From the NCBI RefSeq assembly GCF_008033385.1, contig NZ_VOGY01000008.1:124001-188000 (forward strand): a DNA stretch of 64,000 nucleotides, read 5' to 3'. The stretch comes from Algibacter pacificus (lineage in GTDB: Bacteria > Bacteroidota > Bacteroidia > Flavobacteriales > Flavobacteriaceae). The notes beneath the pieces were generated by a model. The model ran no database searches, was not told the origin of the DNA, and saw only the letters and a program-made list of their open reading frames with translations. Of this stretch, positions 1 to 10,300 are shown piece after piece; the stretch's first letter is position 1; the number at the start of each line of letters is the position of its first letter. Both the position numbers and the translations under genes were made by a program.

Positions 1-597
1 TTACACATGATTTGGGGAAATCACGATATGGTTTATAGAAATCCCGATTATGTTGAAAAACATTTATCGACTTATTTTGACCCCAAAACAGGTAAAGACG
101 AAGAGTTATTTAAAGATATAACATACCACGAAGGCATTATTTTAAAACACTGCGCTACAAAACAAGAAGTATTTTTAACCCACGGACATCAAGCCGATTG
201 GTGGAATTACGATTTTTGGAAATGGAGCCGATTTTTAGTCCGTATCCTTTGGAAACCATTAAACGTAATGGGTATTGCCGACCCAACCACACCTGCTAAA
301 AACTATACTGAACTTATAAAAGTAGAACGACGTACAAAAACTTGGATTGCTGAAAACAACAATTTAATAACCGTTGTTGGACATACCCATAGACCCCGAT
401 TCCCAAAACCTGGAGATATTGCTTTTTTTAACGACGGAAGTTGCGTACACCCAAGAAGCATAACCGGTATTGAAATTGAACATGGAGAAATTTCACTTAT
501 AAAATGGAGCATCTCAACCAAAGACGATGGTACTTTACAAATTGTAAAAGACGTTTTAGAAGGACCAATTGCGTTACAACATTATAAAACAGAATAA
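1..597 (+). CDS. metallophosphoesterase (calcineurin-like), 5' truncated by window edge
   Basis: C-terminal part of a calcineurin-like metallophosphoesterase. The frame is open to the first base of the window (codons for Leu-His precede the first Met), so the true start lies upstream. The GNHD motif sits right at the edge, followed by THGHQADWW and the metal-binding VVGHTHRP motif about 120 residues later, which is the usual order for this fold. The N-terminal DxH and GD motifs must lie outside the window. Spacing resembles UDP-2,3-diacylglucosamine hydrolase-type or related phosphatases, but the substrate cannot be read from this fragment. It is convergent with the racemase gene at 623, with 25 bases between them. 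Confidence 0.88.
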   Translation, partial: LHMIWGNHDMVYRNPDYVEKHLSTYFDPKTGKDEELFKDITYHEGIILKHCATKQEVFLTHGHQADWWNYDFWKWSRFLVRILWKPLNVMGIADPTTPAKNYTELIKVERRTKTWIAENNNLITVVGHTHRPRFPKPGDIAFFNDGSCVHPRSITGIEIEHGEISLIKWSISTKDDGTLQIVKDVLEGPIALQHYKTE

Positions 598-622
598 CAT
601 CAAAAACATATTTGATAACAGA

Positions 623-1312
623 TTATTCTAAAGCTAATTTAAAAGCAGCCTGCGCATGAATTGTGGTTGTATCAAAAACAGGAACCTCAACATCGCTTTG
701 TTCTATAAGTAAAGGAATTTCGGTACATCCTAAAATAATACCTTCTGCCCCATCTGCTATTAATTTGTTTATAATTTTAAGATAAATAACTTTAGACGCT
801 GCTGTTAATAGGCCTTTAGACAATTCACTATAAATAATTCGGTGGATTTCATTTCTATCTTCAAATTCAGGAATAATAGTTTCAATACCAAAACCTTTTA
901 AAACATCGGTATAAAATGTTTTTTCCATGGTATATTTTGTTCCTAAAAGAGCTACTTTTTTTAAGCCTTTGGCAAGAATTTCTTTCGAAGTCGCTTCAGC
1001 AATATGAATTACCGGAATATTTACACCCTTTTTAACGGCTTCAATGGTTAAATGCATGGTATTGGCACAAATTAGAATACAAGATGCACCAGCCTGTTCT
1101 AAACTTACTGCGGCCTGCTTCATGATATCATCTAATACATCCCAACGATTTTCTTTTTGAAGTTGAACAATTTGTCCAAAATCAACAGAATTAATAATCA
1201 GTTTTGCTGAATGCGGTTCGCCATAAGTAGATTGCGCTAAATGATTCAATATTCTATAATATAGCACTGTAGATTCTGGGGTAATCCCTCCTATTAAGCC
1301 AATGGTTTTCAT
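623..1312 (-). CDS. aspartate/glutamate racemase family protein
   Basis: Cofactor-independent amino-acid racemase of the Asp/Glu racemase superfamily (YgeA/aspartate racemase branch), expected to interconvert L- and D-amino acids by two-base cysteine chemistry. The N-terminus MKTIGLIGGITPEST is the family start signature. The two catalytic cysteines are present: C82 in CANTMH and C196 in GCTEIP. The length of 229 residues is normal. It is a single gene, separated from infB by the infB terminator. The exact amino acid substrate is not readable; D-Asp or a broad range of substrates is the family expectation. Confidence 0.9.
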   Translation of the reverse strand: MKTIGLIGGITPESTVLYYRILNHLAQSTYGEPHSAKLIINSVDFGQIVQLQKENRWDVLDDIMKQAAVSLEQAGASCILICANTMHLTIEAVKKGVNIPVIHIAEATSKEILAKGLKKVALLGTKYTMEKTFYTDVLKGFGIETIIPEFEDRNEIHRIIYSELSKGLLTAASKVIYLKIINKLIADGAEGIILGCTEIPLLIEQSDVEVPVFDTTTIHAQAAFKLALE

Positions 1313-1363
1313 AACATGTTTTATTTTAATTAAAAGTATTACAAATACATCTGCCTACAAAAC

Positions 1364-1393
1364 AAAAAAGCCAGAACGTGAGTTCTGACTTTT
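1364..1393 (-). terminator. rho-independent terminator of the rimP-nusA-infB operon
   Basis: On the minus strand, directly downstream of the infB stop, AAAAG(T)CAGAAC pairs with GTTCTG(G)CTTTT around a 4-nt loop, with one internal mismatch, and is followed by a run of six T. The position and polarity fit the end of the operon. Confidence 0.8.
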
Positions 1394-1420
1394 AATATAT
1401 TTATAAAGTTTAAAACTGAA

Positions 1421-4288
1421 TTACTTCAATTTTTTCTTAACCTCTACTTCATGGAATGCTTCTATCACATCACCTTCCTTAATATCGTTGTAGTTTTTAA
1501 TTTGCATACCACAATCGTAACCTTTTGTTACTTCTTTAGCATCATCTTTAAATCGTTTTAACGACGTTAATTCACCTGTGTAAACAACCACACCATCACG
1601 TATTAAACGAATACCTGCATTACGCGTTATTTTACCATTAGTTACCATACAACCTGCAATAGTACCAATTTTAGAAACTTTAAAGATTTCTCTAATTTCT
1701 GCTGTACCTAAAATTTCCTCTTTCAATTCTGGAGATAACATACCTTCCATAGCATCTTTAAGATCATTTATGGCATCATAGATAATTGAGTATGTACGGA
1801 TATCGATTTCTTCTTTATCAGCAATAGATCTTGCATTTCCAACTGGACGTACGTTAAAACCAACAATAATAGCATCGGAAGCCGAAGCTAACAATACATC
1901 ACTTTCGGTAATAGCACCAACGCCTTTATGAAGAATATTAACTTGAATTTCTTCAGTTGAAAGTTTTTGGAACGAATCTGTTAAAGCTTCCACAGAACCA
2001 TCCACATCCCCTTTAAGGATAATGTTTAATTCTTGGAAATCACCAAGTGCAATACGACGACCAATTTCGTCTAACGTAATATGACGTTGTGTTCTAACCG
2101 ATTGTTCACGCTGTAATTGAGCACGTTTAGAAGCAATTTGTTTGGCTTCACGTTCATCTTCAAATACATTAAATTTATCACCTGCTTGTGGCGCACCATC
2201 TAAACCTAATATAGAAACTGGTGTTGACGGCCCAGCCGCTGTAACATTATTTCCACGTTCATCCTGCATGGCTTTAACTTTACCACTATTTCTACCTGCT
2301 AAAACATAATCGCCAACGCGAAGAGTTCCGGCTTGTACTAAAATAGTTGATACATAACCACGACCTTTATCTAAAAAGGCTTCGACTACAGTACCTACAG
2401 CTGGTTTATCTGGATTTGCTTTAAGTTCTAACAACTCTGCTTCAAGCAATACTTTTTCTAATAATTCTTTAACACCTGTACCTACTTTTGCAGAGATATC
2501 ATGCGATTGAATTTTACCACCCCAATCTTCAACTAAAAGATTCATTTGAGCTAAACCTTCTTTAATTCTTTCTGGGTTAGCATCGGGTTTATCTATTTTA
2601 TTAATAGCAAAAACAATAGGAACTCCCGCCGCTTGCGCATGCGAAATAGCCTCCTTTGTTTGTGGCATAATAGCATCATCTGCAGCGGCTACAATAATAG
2701 CAATATCGGTAACTTGAGCACCACGTGCACGCATGGCGGTAAAGGCCTCGTGACCTGGTGTATCTAAGAAGGCTATTTTTTGTCCATTCTCCAATTCTAC
2801 GCCGTAAGCTCCAATATGTTGTGTAATTCCACCAGATTCTCCTGCGATAACATTTTCTTTACGAATATAATCTAGAAGCGATGTTTTACCGTGATCAACG
2901 TGACCCATTACCGTTACTATTGGCGCACGTAATTTTAAATCTTCTGGTTTATCCTCTACTTCTTCAATAGATTCTTCAATATCTGCAGTTACAAATTCTA
3001 CTTGGTAACCAAACTCATCTGCAACAATAGATAAGGTTTCAGCATCCAAACGTTGATTCATAGTAACCATCATTCCTAAGGACATACATGCCGAAATAAT
3101 TTGAGTTACCCCAACATCCATCATAGTTGCCATTTCGCTTGCCGTAACAAACTCGGTAACTTTAAGAATTTTACTTTCTGCAGCTTCTATTTGTTGATCA
3201 ATTTCAGTCTGCTCTCTATGCTTATCTCTTTTATCTCTTCTATTTTTAGCCCCTCTACCTTTGTTAGATTTCCCTTGAAGTTTTTCAAGTGTTTCGCGCA
3301 CTTGTTTTTTAACATCTTCTTCACTAGGTTCTTCTTTTACAATGTTTCGGCGTCCTTGTCCTGGTTTGCCTCTAAAGCGATCGTTTCCACCTGTTCTTGG
3401 TGTACCTGGTCTAGCAGTACTTGGTCTATTATCTCCAGGACCTCCTGCTTTACTAATACGACGACGTTTTTTCTTATTTGCCGCTGCACCTGCTGCAGGT
3501 TTCTTTTCTACTGGTTTTTTCTTAGGTTTATTAAATTGAGATAAATCAATTTTTTCTCCTGCAATTTTAGGCCCAGAAAGTTTTTGATATTGCGTTTTTA
3601 CACGCTCTTCAGGGATAACAACTTCGCCATCAACAATAATGCTTTCTTGCTTCGTTATTTTTTCAGTAGGTACTTGTTTTTCTTCCGCTTTTACAGGGGT
3701 TTCTTTTGCTTTTTCTACTGGTTTTTCCTGAACTTTAGGTTTCTTATCTTCAACTTTAGCAGGCTCCTTTTTAACCTCTTCAACAGGTTTTACTACTTCA
3801 GGAACTACTTCTTTTTCAACAACCTCCTCTTTTACAACTTCATTAGGAACTTCCTTAACCACAGGAGCCTTTTCAACCTTAGGTTCAACCACTACTGGTG
3901 GTTTATCCTCTACTACAGGTTTTGGGTCTGCTTTTTTAGGTTCTAAATCAATTTTACCAACTTTTTTAGGACCAGTAAGGGGCTTAGTTGCTTTTATAAT
4001 TTCCTCTCTTTTGGCAGCTGCTTTTTGCTTTTCTTCAAGCTCACGCTCGCGTTGCTCACGCAACACTTCTTTTTCTTTAAGCTTTGCCTCACTAACTTCT
4101 AGGGATGCTACTTTTTTGTTCGCATCCGTTTGAAATTCACCAGAAAGAATTTTATAAGTTTCCTCTGAAATTTTCGTAGTCGGGCGCTTCTCTATTTCGA
4201 CACCTTTAGAATCCAAAAATTCTACGGCACGATCTAGAGAGATATTAAGCTCGCGTAATACTTTATTTAATCTAATTGTTTCAGCCAT
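1421..4288 (-). CDS. infB: translation initiation factor IF-2
   Basis: GTPase that brings initiator fMet-tRNA to the 30S subunit and promotes subunit joining. I chose the start at the Met of [15 protein letters not shown]; a Met seven codons upstream (4309) is in frame, but MAE-type N-termini are usual for flavobacterial IF-2. An N-terminal IF2_N-like segment is followed by a long charged Lys/Glu/Pro/Val-rich linker (roughly residues 90-270) and a basic stretch, then the G domain: GHVDHGKT near residue 461, [14 protein letters not shown]. Domains II-IV follow to the C-terminus. About 955 residues, a normal size for the phylum. It is the last gene of rimP-nusA-infB, 100 nt after nusA. Confidence 0.97.
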   Translation of the reverse strand: MAETIRLNKVLRELNISLDRAVEFLDSKGVEIEKRPTTKISEETYKILSGEFQTDANKKVASLEVSEAKLKEKEVLREQRERELEEKQKAAAKREEIIKATKPLTGPKKVGKIDLEPKKADPKPVVEDKPPVVVEPKVEKAPVVKEVPNEVVKEEVVEKEVVPEVVKPVEEVKKEPAKVEDKKPKVQEKPVEKAKETPVKAEEKQVPTEKITKQESIIVDGEVVIPEERVKTQYQKLSGPKIAGEKIDLSQFNKPKKKPVEKKPAAGAAANKKKRRRISKAGGPGDNRPSTARPGTPRTGGNDRFRGKPGQGRRNIVKEEPSEEDVKKQVRETLEKLQGKSNKGRGAKNRRDKRDKHREQTEIDQQIEAAESKILKVTEFVTASEMATMMDVGVTQIISACMSLGMMVTMNQRLDAETLSIVADEFGYQVEFVTADIEESIEEVEDKPEDLKLRAPIVTVMGHVDHGKTSLLDYIRKENVIAGESGGITQHIGAYGVELENGQKIAFLDTPGHEAFTAMRARGAQVTDIAIIVAAADDAIMPQTKEAISHAQAAGVPIVFAINKIDKPDANPERIKEGLAQMNLLVEDWGGKIQSHDISAKVGTGVKELLEKVLLEAELLELKANPDKPAVGTVVEAFLDKGRGYVSTILVQAGTLRVGDYVLAGRNSGKVKAMQDERGNNVTAAGPSTPVSILGLDGAPQAGDKFNVFEDEREAKQIASKRAQLQREQSVRTQRHITLDEIGRRIALGDFQELNIILKGDVDGSVEALTDSFQKLSTEEIQVNILHKGVGAITESDVLLASASDAIIVGFNVRPVGNARSIADKEEIDIRTYSIIYDAINDLKDAMEGMLSPELKEEILGTAEIREIFKVSKIGTIAGCMVTNGKITRNAGIRLIRDGVVVYTGELTSLKRFKDDAKEVTKGYDCGMQIKNYNDIKEGDVIEAFHEVEVKKKLK

Positions 4289-4388
4289 AATTGCCTTTAA
4301 AATACTCAAATATATATATTATACCAATTCTATCATAAAATTAAGAAACATCTAACGATAATTACTTATAATTTTTATGAAATTGATA

Positions 4389-5621
4389 TTATTCTTCGAA
4401 TTCTTCTCTTAAAATCCTAAGAACATCGTTAATGGTTTCCTCCTCTAAGTCTGTTCTTTTCACTAAATCTTTCACTTCTTGCTCTAAAATACTCTTAGCA
4501 GTGTCTAATCCAGCTTTACTAAATTCTTCAATAATCCATGATTCGATTTCGTCAGAGAATTCACGTAATTCTACATCTTCCTCTGCGCCTTCTCTAAATA
4601 CATCGATTTCAAAACCGGTAAGTTGCCCTGCTAAACGGATGTTATGACCGCCTCTACCAATAGCTTTACTTACTTCTTCTGGTTTTAATATCACCTCAGC
4701 ACGTTTTGTTTCTTCGTTTAATTTAACCGAAGTTACACGAGCTGGGCTTAATGCTCTAGTAACAAACAATGGTAAGTTACTAGTATAATTTATTACATCG
4801 ATATTTTCGTTTCCTAATTCACGAACAATACCGTGAATACGAGACCCTTTCATACCAACACAAGCACCAACGGGGTCTATTCTATCATCATAAGAATCTA
4901 CAGCCACTTTTGCCTTTTCGCCTGGGATTCTTACGACTTTTTTAATGGTAATTAATCCATCAAAAACTTCTGGAATTTCTTGTTCGAATAATTTCTCCAA
5001 AAATACAGGGGAACTTCTCGACATGATAATCGTTGGTTTTGCACCTTTAAGCTCTACACTATCAATAACACCACGCACATTATCTCCTTTTCTAAAAAAG
5101 TCCGATGGAATTTGTTTGTCTTTTGGAAGCACGATTTCGTTTCCTTCATCGTCCAACAAAATAACGGCTCTATGACGGATATGGTGTACTTCTGCGGTAT
5201 AAATTTCACCAACTAAATCTTTAAAATGTTTAAAGATGATTGTATTATCATGTTCATGAATTTTAGAAATCAAATTTTGACGTAATGCTAAAATAGCACG
5301 ACGACCTAAATCGATAAGTTTCACTTCTTCCGATACATCTTCACCTACTTCAAAATCGGGTTCTATTTTACGTGCTTCAGTTATTGAGATTTCCTGATTA
5401 GGATCTTCCACTTCACCATCGGCAACAACAACTCTATTTCTCCAAATTTCTAAATCCCCTTTATCTGGATTTACAATAATATCAAAATTATCATCATCTC
5501 CAAATTTTCGTTTTAAGGCACTTCTAAAAACGTCTTCTAAAATGGCCATTAACGTAACTCTGTCAATAAGCTTATCGTCTTTGAATTCTGAAAAAGATTC
5601 AATTAACGCAATATTTTCCAT
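4389..5621 (-). CDS. nusA: transcription termination/antitermination protein NusA
   Basis: RNA polymerase-associated elongation factor controlling pausing, termination and antitermination. The N-terminal RNAP-binding domain runs over about residues 1-130, followed by an S1 domain and two KH domains. A motif around VGACVGMKGSRI and the GRGGHNIRLA loop mark the KH modules. A short acidic tail ends in EEFEE. The 410-residue length is typical of Bacteroidota NusA, which lacks the extra acidic repeats of E. coli. It lies 13 nt downstream of rimP in the same operon, so it probably shares the leader hairpin found upstream of rimP. Confidence 0.97.
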   Translation of the reverse strand: MENIALIESFSEFKDDKLIDRVTLMAILEDVFRSALKRKFGDDDNFDIIVNPDKGDLEIWRNRVVVADGEVEDPNQEISITEARKIEPDFEVGEDVSEEVKLIDLGRRAILALRQNLISKIHEHDNTIIFKHFKDLVGEIYTAEVHHIRHRAVILLDDEGNEIVLPKDKQIPSDFFRKGDNVRGVIDSVELKGAKPTIIMSRSSPVFLEKLFEQEIPEVFDGLITIKKVVRIPGEKAKVAVDSYDDRIDPVGACVGMKGSRIHGIVRELGNENIDVINYTSNLPLFVTRALSPARVTSVKLNEETKRAEVILKPEEVSKAIGRGGHNIRLAGQLTGFEIDVFREGAEEDVELREFSDEIESWIIEEFSKAGLDTAKSILEQEVKDLVKRTDLEEETINDVLRILREEFEE

Positions 5622-5634
5622 AATTGGTTTTGAT

Positions 5635-6096
5635 TTAAAATTTTATCACAACTTTTGCTTCGATAATATCTTCGTAAGCTATATTTGCTTGCTTTTTTAC
5701 CGTAACTTTTCCTTTACCTAATGGTTTAGGCTCTCTCGTTTTCCATTCTAGGAAAATATCATTTTCGGTAGCGTTTGTTAAAACCCCTTCTATATCTTCG
5801 GTTTTTGTACGCACACTAAGCGTTCTACTTATATTTTTAACATATTGGCGTTGATGAACAAGAGGTGCGGTTGCTCCTGCCGACATCACTTCTATAGAAT
5901 AATCGTGTTCTTCTCTATCTAAATTATTCTCAATTGTTCTACTTATATATATACAATCGTCAACCAAAACACCATTATCACCATCGATAACAATATTAAT
6001 ATGACTGTCCCCATTAATAGATAAACTAATAAGAAATAAATCTTGTCGCTCTATTAACGCTTCTTCGAGTAAATTTTTTACGGTAGTTTTAAACAT
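5635..6096 (-). CDS. rimP: ribosome maturation factor RimP
   Basis: 30S subunit maturation factor. The protein shows the two-domain RimP layout: an N-terminal domain with the family sequence SRTIENNLD and an IEVMSAGATAPL segment matching the conserved EVSSPG region of RimP, then a small C-terminal SH3-like barrel. 153 residues is the family length. It is the first gene of rimP-nusA-infB, the order conserved across bacteria. A hairpin with a T run sits 10 nt in front of the start codon (6107-6132). Confidence 0.93.
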   Translation of the reverse strand: MFKTTVKNLLEEALIERQDLFLISLSINGDSHINIVIDGDNGVLVDDCIYISRTIENNLDREEHDYSIEVMSAGATAPLVHQRQYVKNISRTLSVRTKTEDIEGVLTNATENDIFLEWKTREPKPLGKGKVTVKKQANIAYEDIIEAKVVIKF

Positions 6097-6106
6097 TTTC
6101 TAGTAT

Positions 6107-6132
6107 AAAAAGAGGGGACTTTCCGTCCCCTC
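6107..6132 (-). promoter_or_regulatory. leader hairpin with T run before rimP (attenuator candidate)
   Basis: On the minus strand a perfect 8-bp GC-rich stem (GAGGGGAC / GTCCCCTC, 5-nt loop) is followed at once by TTTTT and then, 10 nt later, the rimP ATG. This is terminator-shaped, yet no minus-strand gene lies upstream (the neighbour is divergent), so it can only act on the operon's own leader transcript. NusA-sensitive attenuation is an inference based on known nusA operon autoregulation in E. coli. Confidence 0.6.
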
Positions 6133-6159
6133 ATTTCCTTAATTCGCCTTTCAACGGTG

Positions 6160-6167
6160 CAAATATA
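6160..6167 (-). promoter_or_regulatory. -7 promoter box of the rimP-nusA-infB operon
   Basis: TATATTTG on the minus strand matches the Bacteroidota -7 consensus TAnnTTTG exactly. It lies about 64 nt upstream of the rimP ATG, which would put the hairpin at 6107-6132 inside the leader. I see no clear -33 TTG-type box. Confidence 0.5.
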
Positions 6168-6264
6168 TAAAATATTATTGATTTTTAAAGTAATTTTCCA
6201 TAAATTTAGATACCAGATTCCCTTTACAACAACTAAATAAACTCAATAAACAACCAACTATCCT

Positions 6265-7089
6265 ATGAAAAAAATTCTTGTACCCACAGACTTTTCCGAA
6301 CAAGCAGAAAACGCTTTAAAAGTTGCTGCCCAACTAGCACGTACTCATAACTGCGAAATTCATTTATTACACGTTATTGAACTTCCCTTGAATGAAGTTG
6401 ACGCTTTAACATCGCATAGCGAATTTCCGGAAGCTATTTTTTTTATGAAATTAGCTCATAAAAAATTCAACAAACTAAAAAATGAAGATTACCTTGAAGG
6501 TATAAATATTTACGAAAGTGTTGGGTTTCAAGAAATTTTTAAAGGTGTATTTCACGCTAGCAAAAAACATGATATCGATTTAATTATTATGGGCTCTAAT
6601 GGTGCAAGCGGACTTAAAGAAATGATTATTGGAAGTAATACTGAAAAAATTGTTAGAACATCCGAAACGCCTGTTTTAGTTATTAAAAATGAACACCAAT
6701 CTTTTAAGGTTACCAACTTTGTTTTTGCATCGGATTTTAAAAAAGAAAACAAACCAAGCTACCAAAAAGCACTTCATTTTGCTAAAATTTTTAACGCCAA
6801 CATGCATTTATTAATAGTTAACACGCCTAATAATTTTAAAACTTCAGGCGAATCTTTGTTAGCGATGCAAACTTTTGCTGATGATTTTGACTACCCTCAT
6901 CAATCGATTAACATTTACAACGATATAAATATTGAAACTGGCATTATGAATTTTTCCGAATCCATTTCAGCAGAACTAATTGGCATGAGCACGCATGGCC
7001 GACAAGGTATTTCGCATTTTTTTAACGGTAGTATTAGTGAAGATCTCGTAAACCACGCCAAACGACCAGTGATTACTTTTAAAATTTAG
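6265..7089 (+). CDS. universal stress protein, tandem UspA domains
   Basis: Cytoplasmic stress-response nucleotide-binding protein with two UspA domains in tandem (about residues 1-145 and 150-274). Domain 1 starts KKILVPTDFSE and carries the ATP-binding motif GSNGASGLKE...GS, a form of G-2x-G-9x-G(S/T). Domain 2 has the equivalent STHGRQGISHFFNGS. The 274-residue double-domain form is common in Flavobacteriaceae. It is monocistronic and divergent from rimP. What it responds to is not shown by the sequence. Confidence 0.92.
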   Translation: MKKILVPTDFSEQAENALKVAAQLARTHNCEIHLLHVIELPLNEVDALTSHSEFPEAIFFMKLAHKKFNKLKNEDYLEGINIYESVGFQEIFKGVFHASKKHDIDLIIMGSNGASGLKEMIIGSNTEKIVRTSETPVLVIKNEHQSFKVTNFVFASDFKKENKPSYQKALHFAKIFNANMHLLIVNTPNNFKTSGESLLAMQTFADDFDYPHQSINIYNDINIETGIMNFSESISAELIGMSTHGRQGISHFFNGSISEDLVNHAKRPVITFKI

Positions 7090-7094
7090 ACATG

Positions 7095-7126
7095 AAAAAA
7101 CCCTAACTATTTTCATAATTAGGGTT
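7095..7126 (-). terminator. terminator downstream of tRNA-Gln
   Basis: An 8-bp stem AACCCTAA / TTAGGGTT with a 12-nt loop; on the minus strand it is followed by six T, so it fits the tRNA-Gln transcript. In the plus direction the T tract is poor, though it may also slow readthrough from the stress protein gene. Confidence 0.75.
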
Positions 7127-7137
7127 GCTTTCAGAGT

Positions 7138-7209
7138 TGGCCCACTAGGGCTCGAACCTAGACTCTTTGGTACCAAAAACCAACGTGTTGCCAGTTACAC
7201 CATGGGCCA
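7138..7209 (-). tRNA. tRNA-Gln (anticodon TTG)
   Basis: 72-nt cloverleaf read by hand: acceptor TGGCCCA/TGGGCCA, D arm GTGT/ACAC, anticodon arm TTGGT/ACCAA with loop TTTTGGT (anticodon TTG), T arm CTAGG/CCTAG with TTCGAGC loop. All stems pair. CCA is not encoded. Confidence 0.97.
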
Positions 7210-7371
7210 TTCTTTATTCGAGACGGCAAATTTAGAACTTTTTTTCCTTTGTGCAAACTTTTTTAATTTTTTTTTGAAATATTTTTTTTCATTACTTAAC
7301 GTTTCCTTAAAAACAATCGGGATTAAGTATTTATTATTAAATTCGCCGAAGCAATTAATGTATAGATTTTT

Positions 7372-10300
7372 ATGACAAATTTTAACTTTAAAAAATGGAA
7401 TACCATTTTAGGTTGGTTCTCTTTTTTAATAGCTCTTATTACTTATAGCCTAACTGTTGAGCCTACAGTGAGTTTCTGGGATGCAGGGGAATATATTTTA
7501 ACCTCTTCAAAACTGCAAGTTGGTCACCCACCTGGAGCACCATTATTTCAAATGCTCGGTGCCTTCTTCTCCATTTTTACCTTTGGAAATAATGCCTTAA
7601 TAGGTTGGATGATGAATATGATGAGTGCCGTTTCTAGTGCTTTCACTATTCTTTTTATGTTTTGGACCATTACTATTTTATTAAAAAAATTAGTTGCTAA
7701 TAATACTGAGATAAACAAAAACCAAGCATTTGCTATTTTAGGTAGTGGTTTAGTTGGAAGTTTAGCATTTTCTTTTACCGACTCGTTTTGGTTTAATGCT
7801 GTTGAAACTGAAGTGTATGCCATGGCCACATTAATTATGTCGGCGTTATTTTGGCTAGCACTGCGTTGGGAACAAGATATGGATACCCCAAGAGGAAACC
7901 GCTGGCTTGTTTTAATTGCGTTTGTTATCGGACTTTCTTTTGGAGTTCACTTTATGGGATTATTAACCATCCCAGCCATAGGGTTAATTTACTTTTTTAA
8001 GAATTACAAAACCGTTACAGTAAAAAACTTCATAATTGCTAACATCGTATCGGTCGGAATTCTATTATTCGTTTTTAAACTTTTAGCCCCTAATATTCTT
8101 AAAATATTTAGTGCCTTCGAAATATTTTTCGTCAACACTATTGGCTTACCCTTTAATTCAGGATCTATTATTGCAGGTTTATTACTTGTAGCGCTTATTT
8201 CTTATGGTTTAAAATACACGAGAAAGAAACATTTTGTGCATTTAAACACCGCTATTCTATGTTTAACCTTTGTTATTATCGGGTTTTCAACTTGGTTAAT
8301 GCTACCTATTCGCGCTAATGCTAATGTGGTTATTAATGAAAATAATCCGTCGAGTGCTAGAGAATTATTAGCCTACTACAACTTAGAGCAATACCCTGAA
8401 ACACACTTGTTTTACGGACCTCAATTTACCGATCAATATGCTTATTTAGATGAAAACAATCCGTATGTAGACGACAAACCTAAATATGAAAAAGACGAAG
8501 CTCTTGGCAAATATGTTATTGTAAACGATTGGAAAAAAGCAAAACAAAACTACAACTCTAAACACGCCTCTATTTTACCAAGAATGTGGAGCCCCGAGCA
8601 TGCCGAAAACTATATGATGTTTTCCGGGTTTTTAGACTTTAAAGTAAAACCAGATGCTCAAAACACTTATTACAGAAGCGCCATTAACGCTGGAGCAACC
8701 GAGGAACAAGCAAAAACGTATGCTTTAAATCAAATCACAAAATACAAGGCTCAAATTAACGATTTTAGAAAGCAAGTTGCACAAGGCAAGGTTGATTATG
8801 CCGATTATAACAACTTTTTAAAAACAGAAAAAAGTCTAATTGATGTTGAAAAACCCTCGCTTATAAGCAACATTATTTACATGTTCGAATACCAATTAGG
8901 CTACATGTACTGGCGTTATTTTATGTGGAATTTCTCTGGAAGACAAGACGATATTCAAGGACGCTATGACAACCATGGTAACTGGATTACCGGCATAAAA
9001 TTTATTGACGAATGGCATTTAGGCTACTCGCAAGATAATTTACCAAGCGATGTTATAAACAACAAAGCTAGAAATGCCTATTACATGCTTCCTCTTATTT
9101 TAGGTATAATTGGCTTATTTTTTCTTTATAACAAAGACAAAAAATTATTTTGGGTCATGCTTGTATTTTTCTTATTCACAGGAATTGCCATACAAGTTTA
9201 CACCAATGTTCGCCCATTTGAACCTCGCGAACGCGATTACTCGGTGGTAGGTTCATACTATGTATTTGCCTTATGGATTGGTTTTGGCGTATATGCCTTG
9301 TTTGATTTTTTCAAAAAATATTTACCAAAACAACTTACTGCACCCATAGTTACAATAGCTTGTTTAATTTTAGTGCCTTGTATTATGGGAGCAAGCAATT
9401 GGGACGACCATGACCGTTCTCAAAAATACACTGCCAATGCTATGGCGAAAATGTATTTAGATTCTTGTGCAGAAAATGGTATTTTATTTACCATTGGAGA
9501 TAACGATACCTTCGCCCTTTGGTACGCTCAAGAAATTGAAGGTTACAGAACCGATGTTCGTATAGTAAACACCAGTTTATTCCAAACCGACTGGTACATC
9601 GATCAAATGAAACGTAAAGCTTATGAGAGTGACCCAGTGCCCTCTCAACTAACACACGACTTATATCAATACGGCACCAACGATTATATTGTGATAGAGC
9701 CTGTTACTAAAGATACTATAGAAGTTAAGCAGTTTTTAGACTTTATTGCCAGCAACAATCCTAAAACCAAATATAAATATGTTTTAGAACAACAAGGTGT
9801 AGATATCTCTCAAGTTAGAAGTCAAGATTTAAAAGCAAGTTATTTACCTACAGAAACGTTGCGTTTACCTGTAAATAAGCAAAACGCATTAAACTCAGGA
9901 ATTGTTAAACCAGAAGATGCGGATAAAATTGTTCCATACATCGATTTAACCATTAAAGGTGGGGCACTTTACAAAAACCGTTTGCTTATGCTAGATATTG
10001 TGGCTAACAACGAATGGAAACGTCCTATTTATTTCACCGGAGGAAGTTTTGGTGATGATGATTATATTTGGATGAAAGACTACCTGCAACTTGATGGGAT
10101 GTGCTATAAATTAGTTCCTATTAAAACACATGTAGATCGATCTAACCCGTTTGATATGGGTCGTGTAGATAGCGATTTAATGTATGAAAAAGTAAAAAAA
10201 TGGGATTGGGGAAATAGCGGAAGCCCAGATATTTATCACGACGTAGAAACTCGAAAAAACTCAATTACCTACCGTGGTAATTTAGCACGATTAGTAGAAC

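Noticed and set aside
3101-3946. Long plus-strand ORFs opposite infB
   Set aside because: They mirror the Lys/Glu/Pro-rich linker codons of infB; composition is Phe/Ser-rich with no domain, start site or promoter.
6107-6132. Copy of the CCCCTC palindromic element
   Set aside because: Shares only the GAGGGGAC stem; loop, flanks and length differ, and it is better explained as a leader hairpin.
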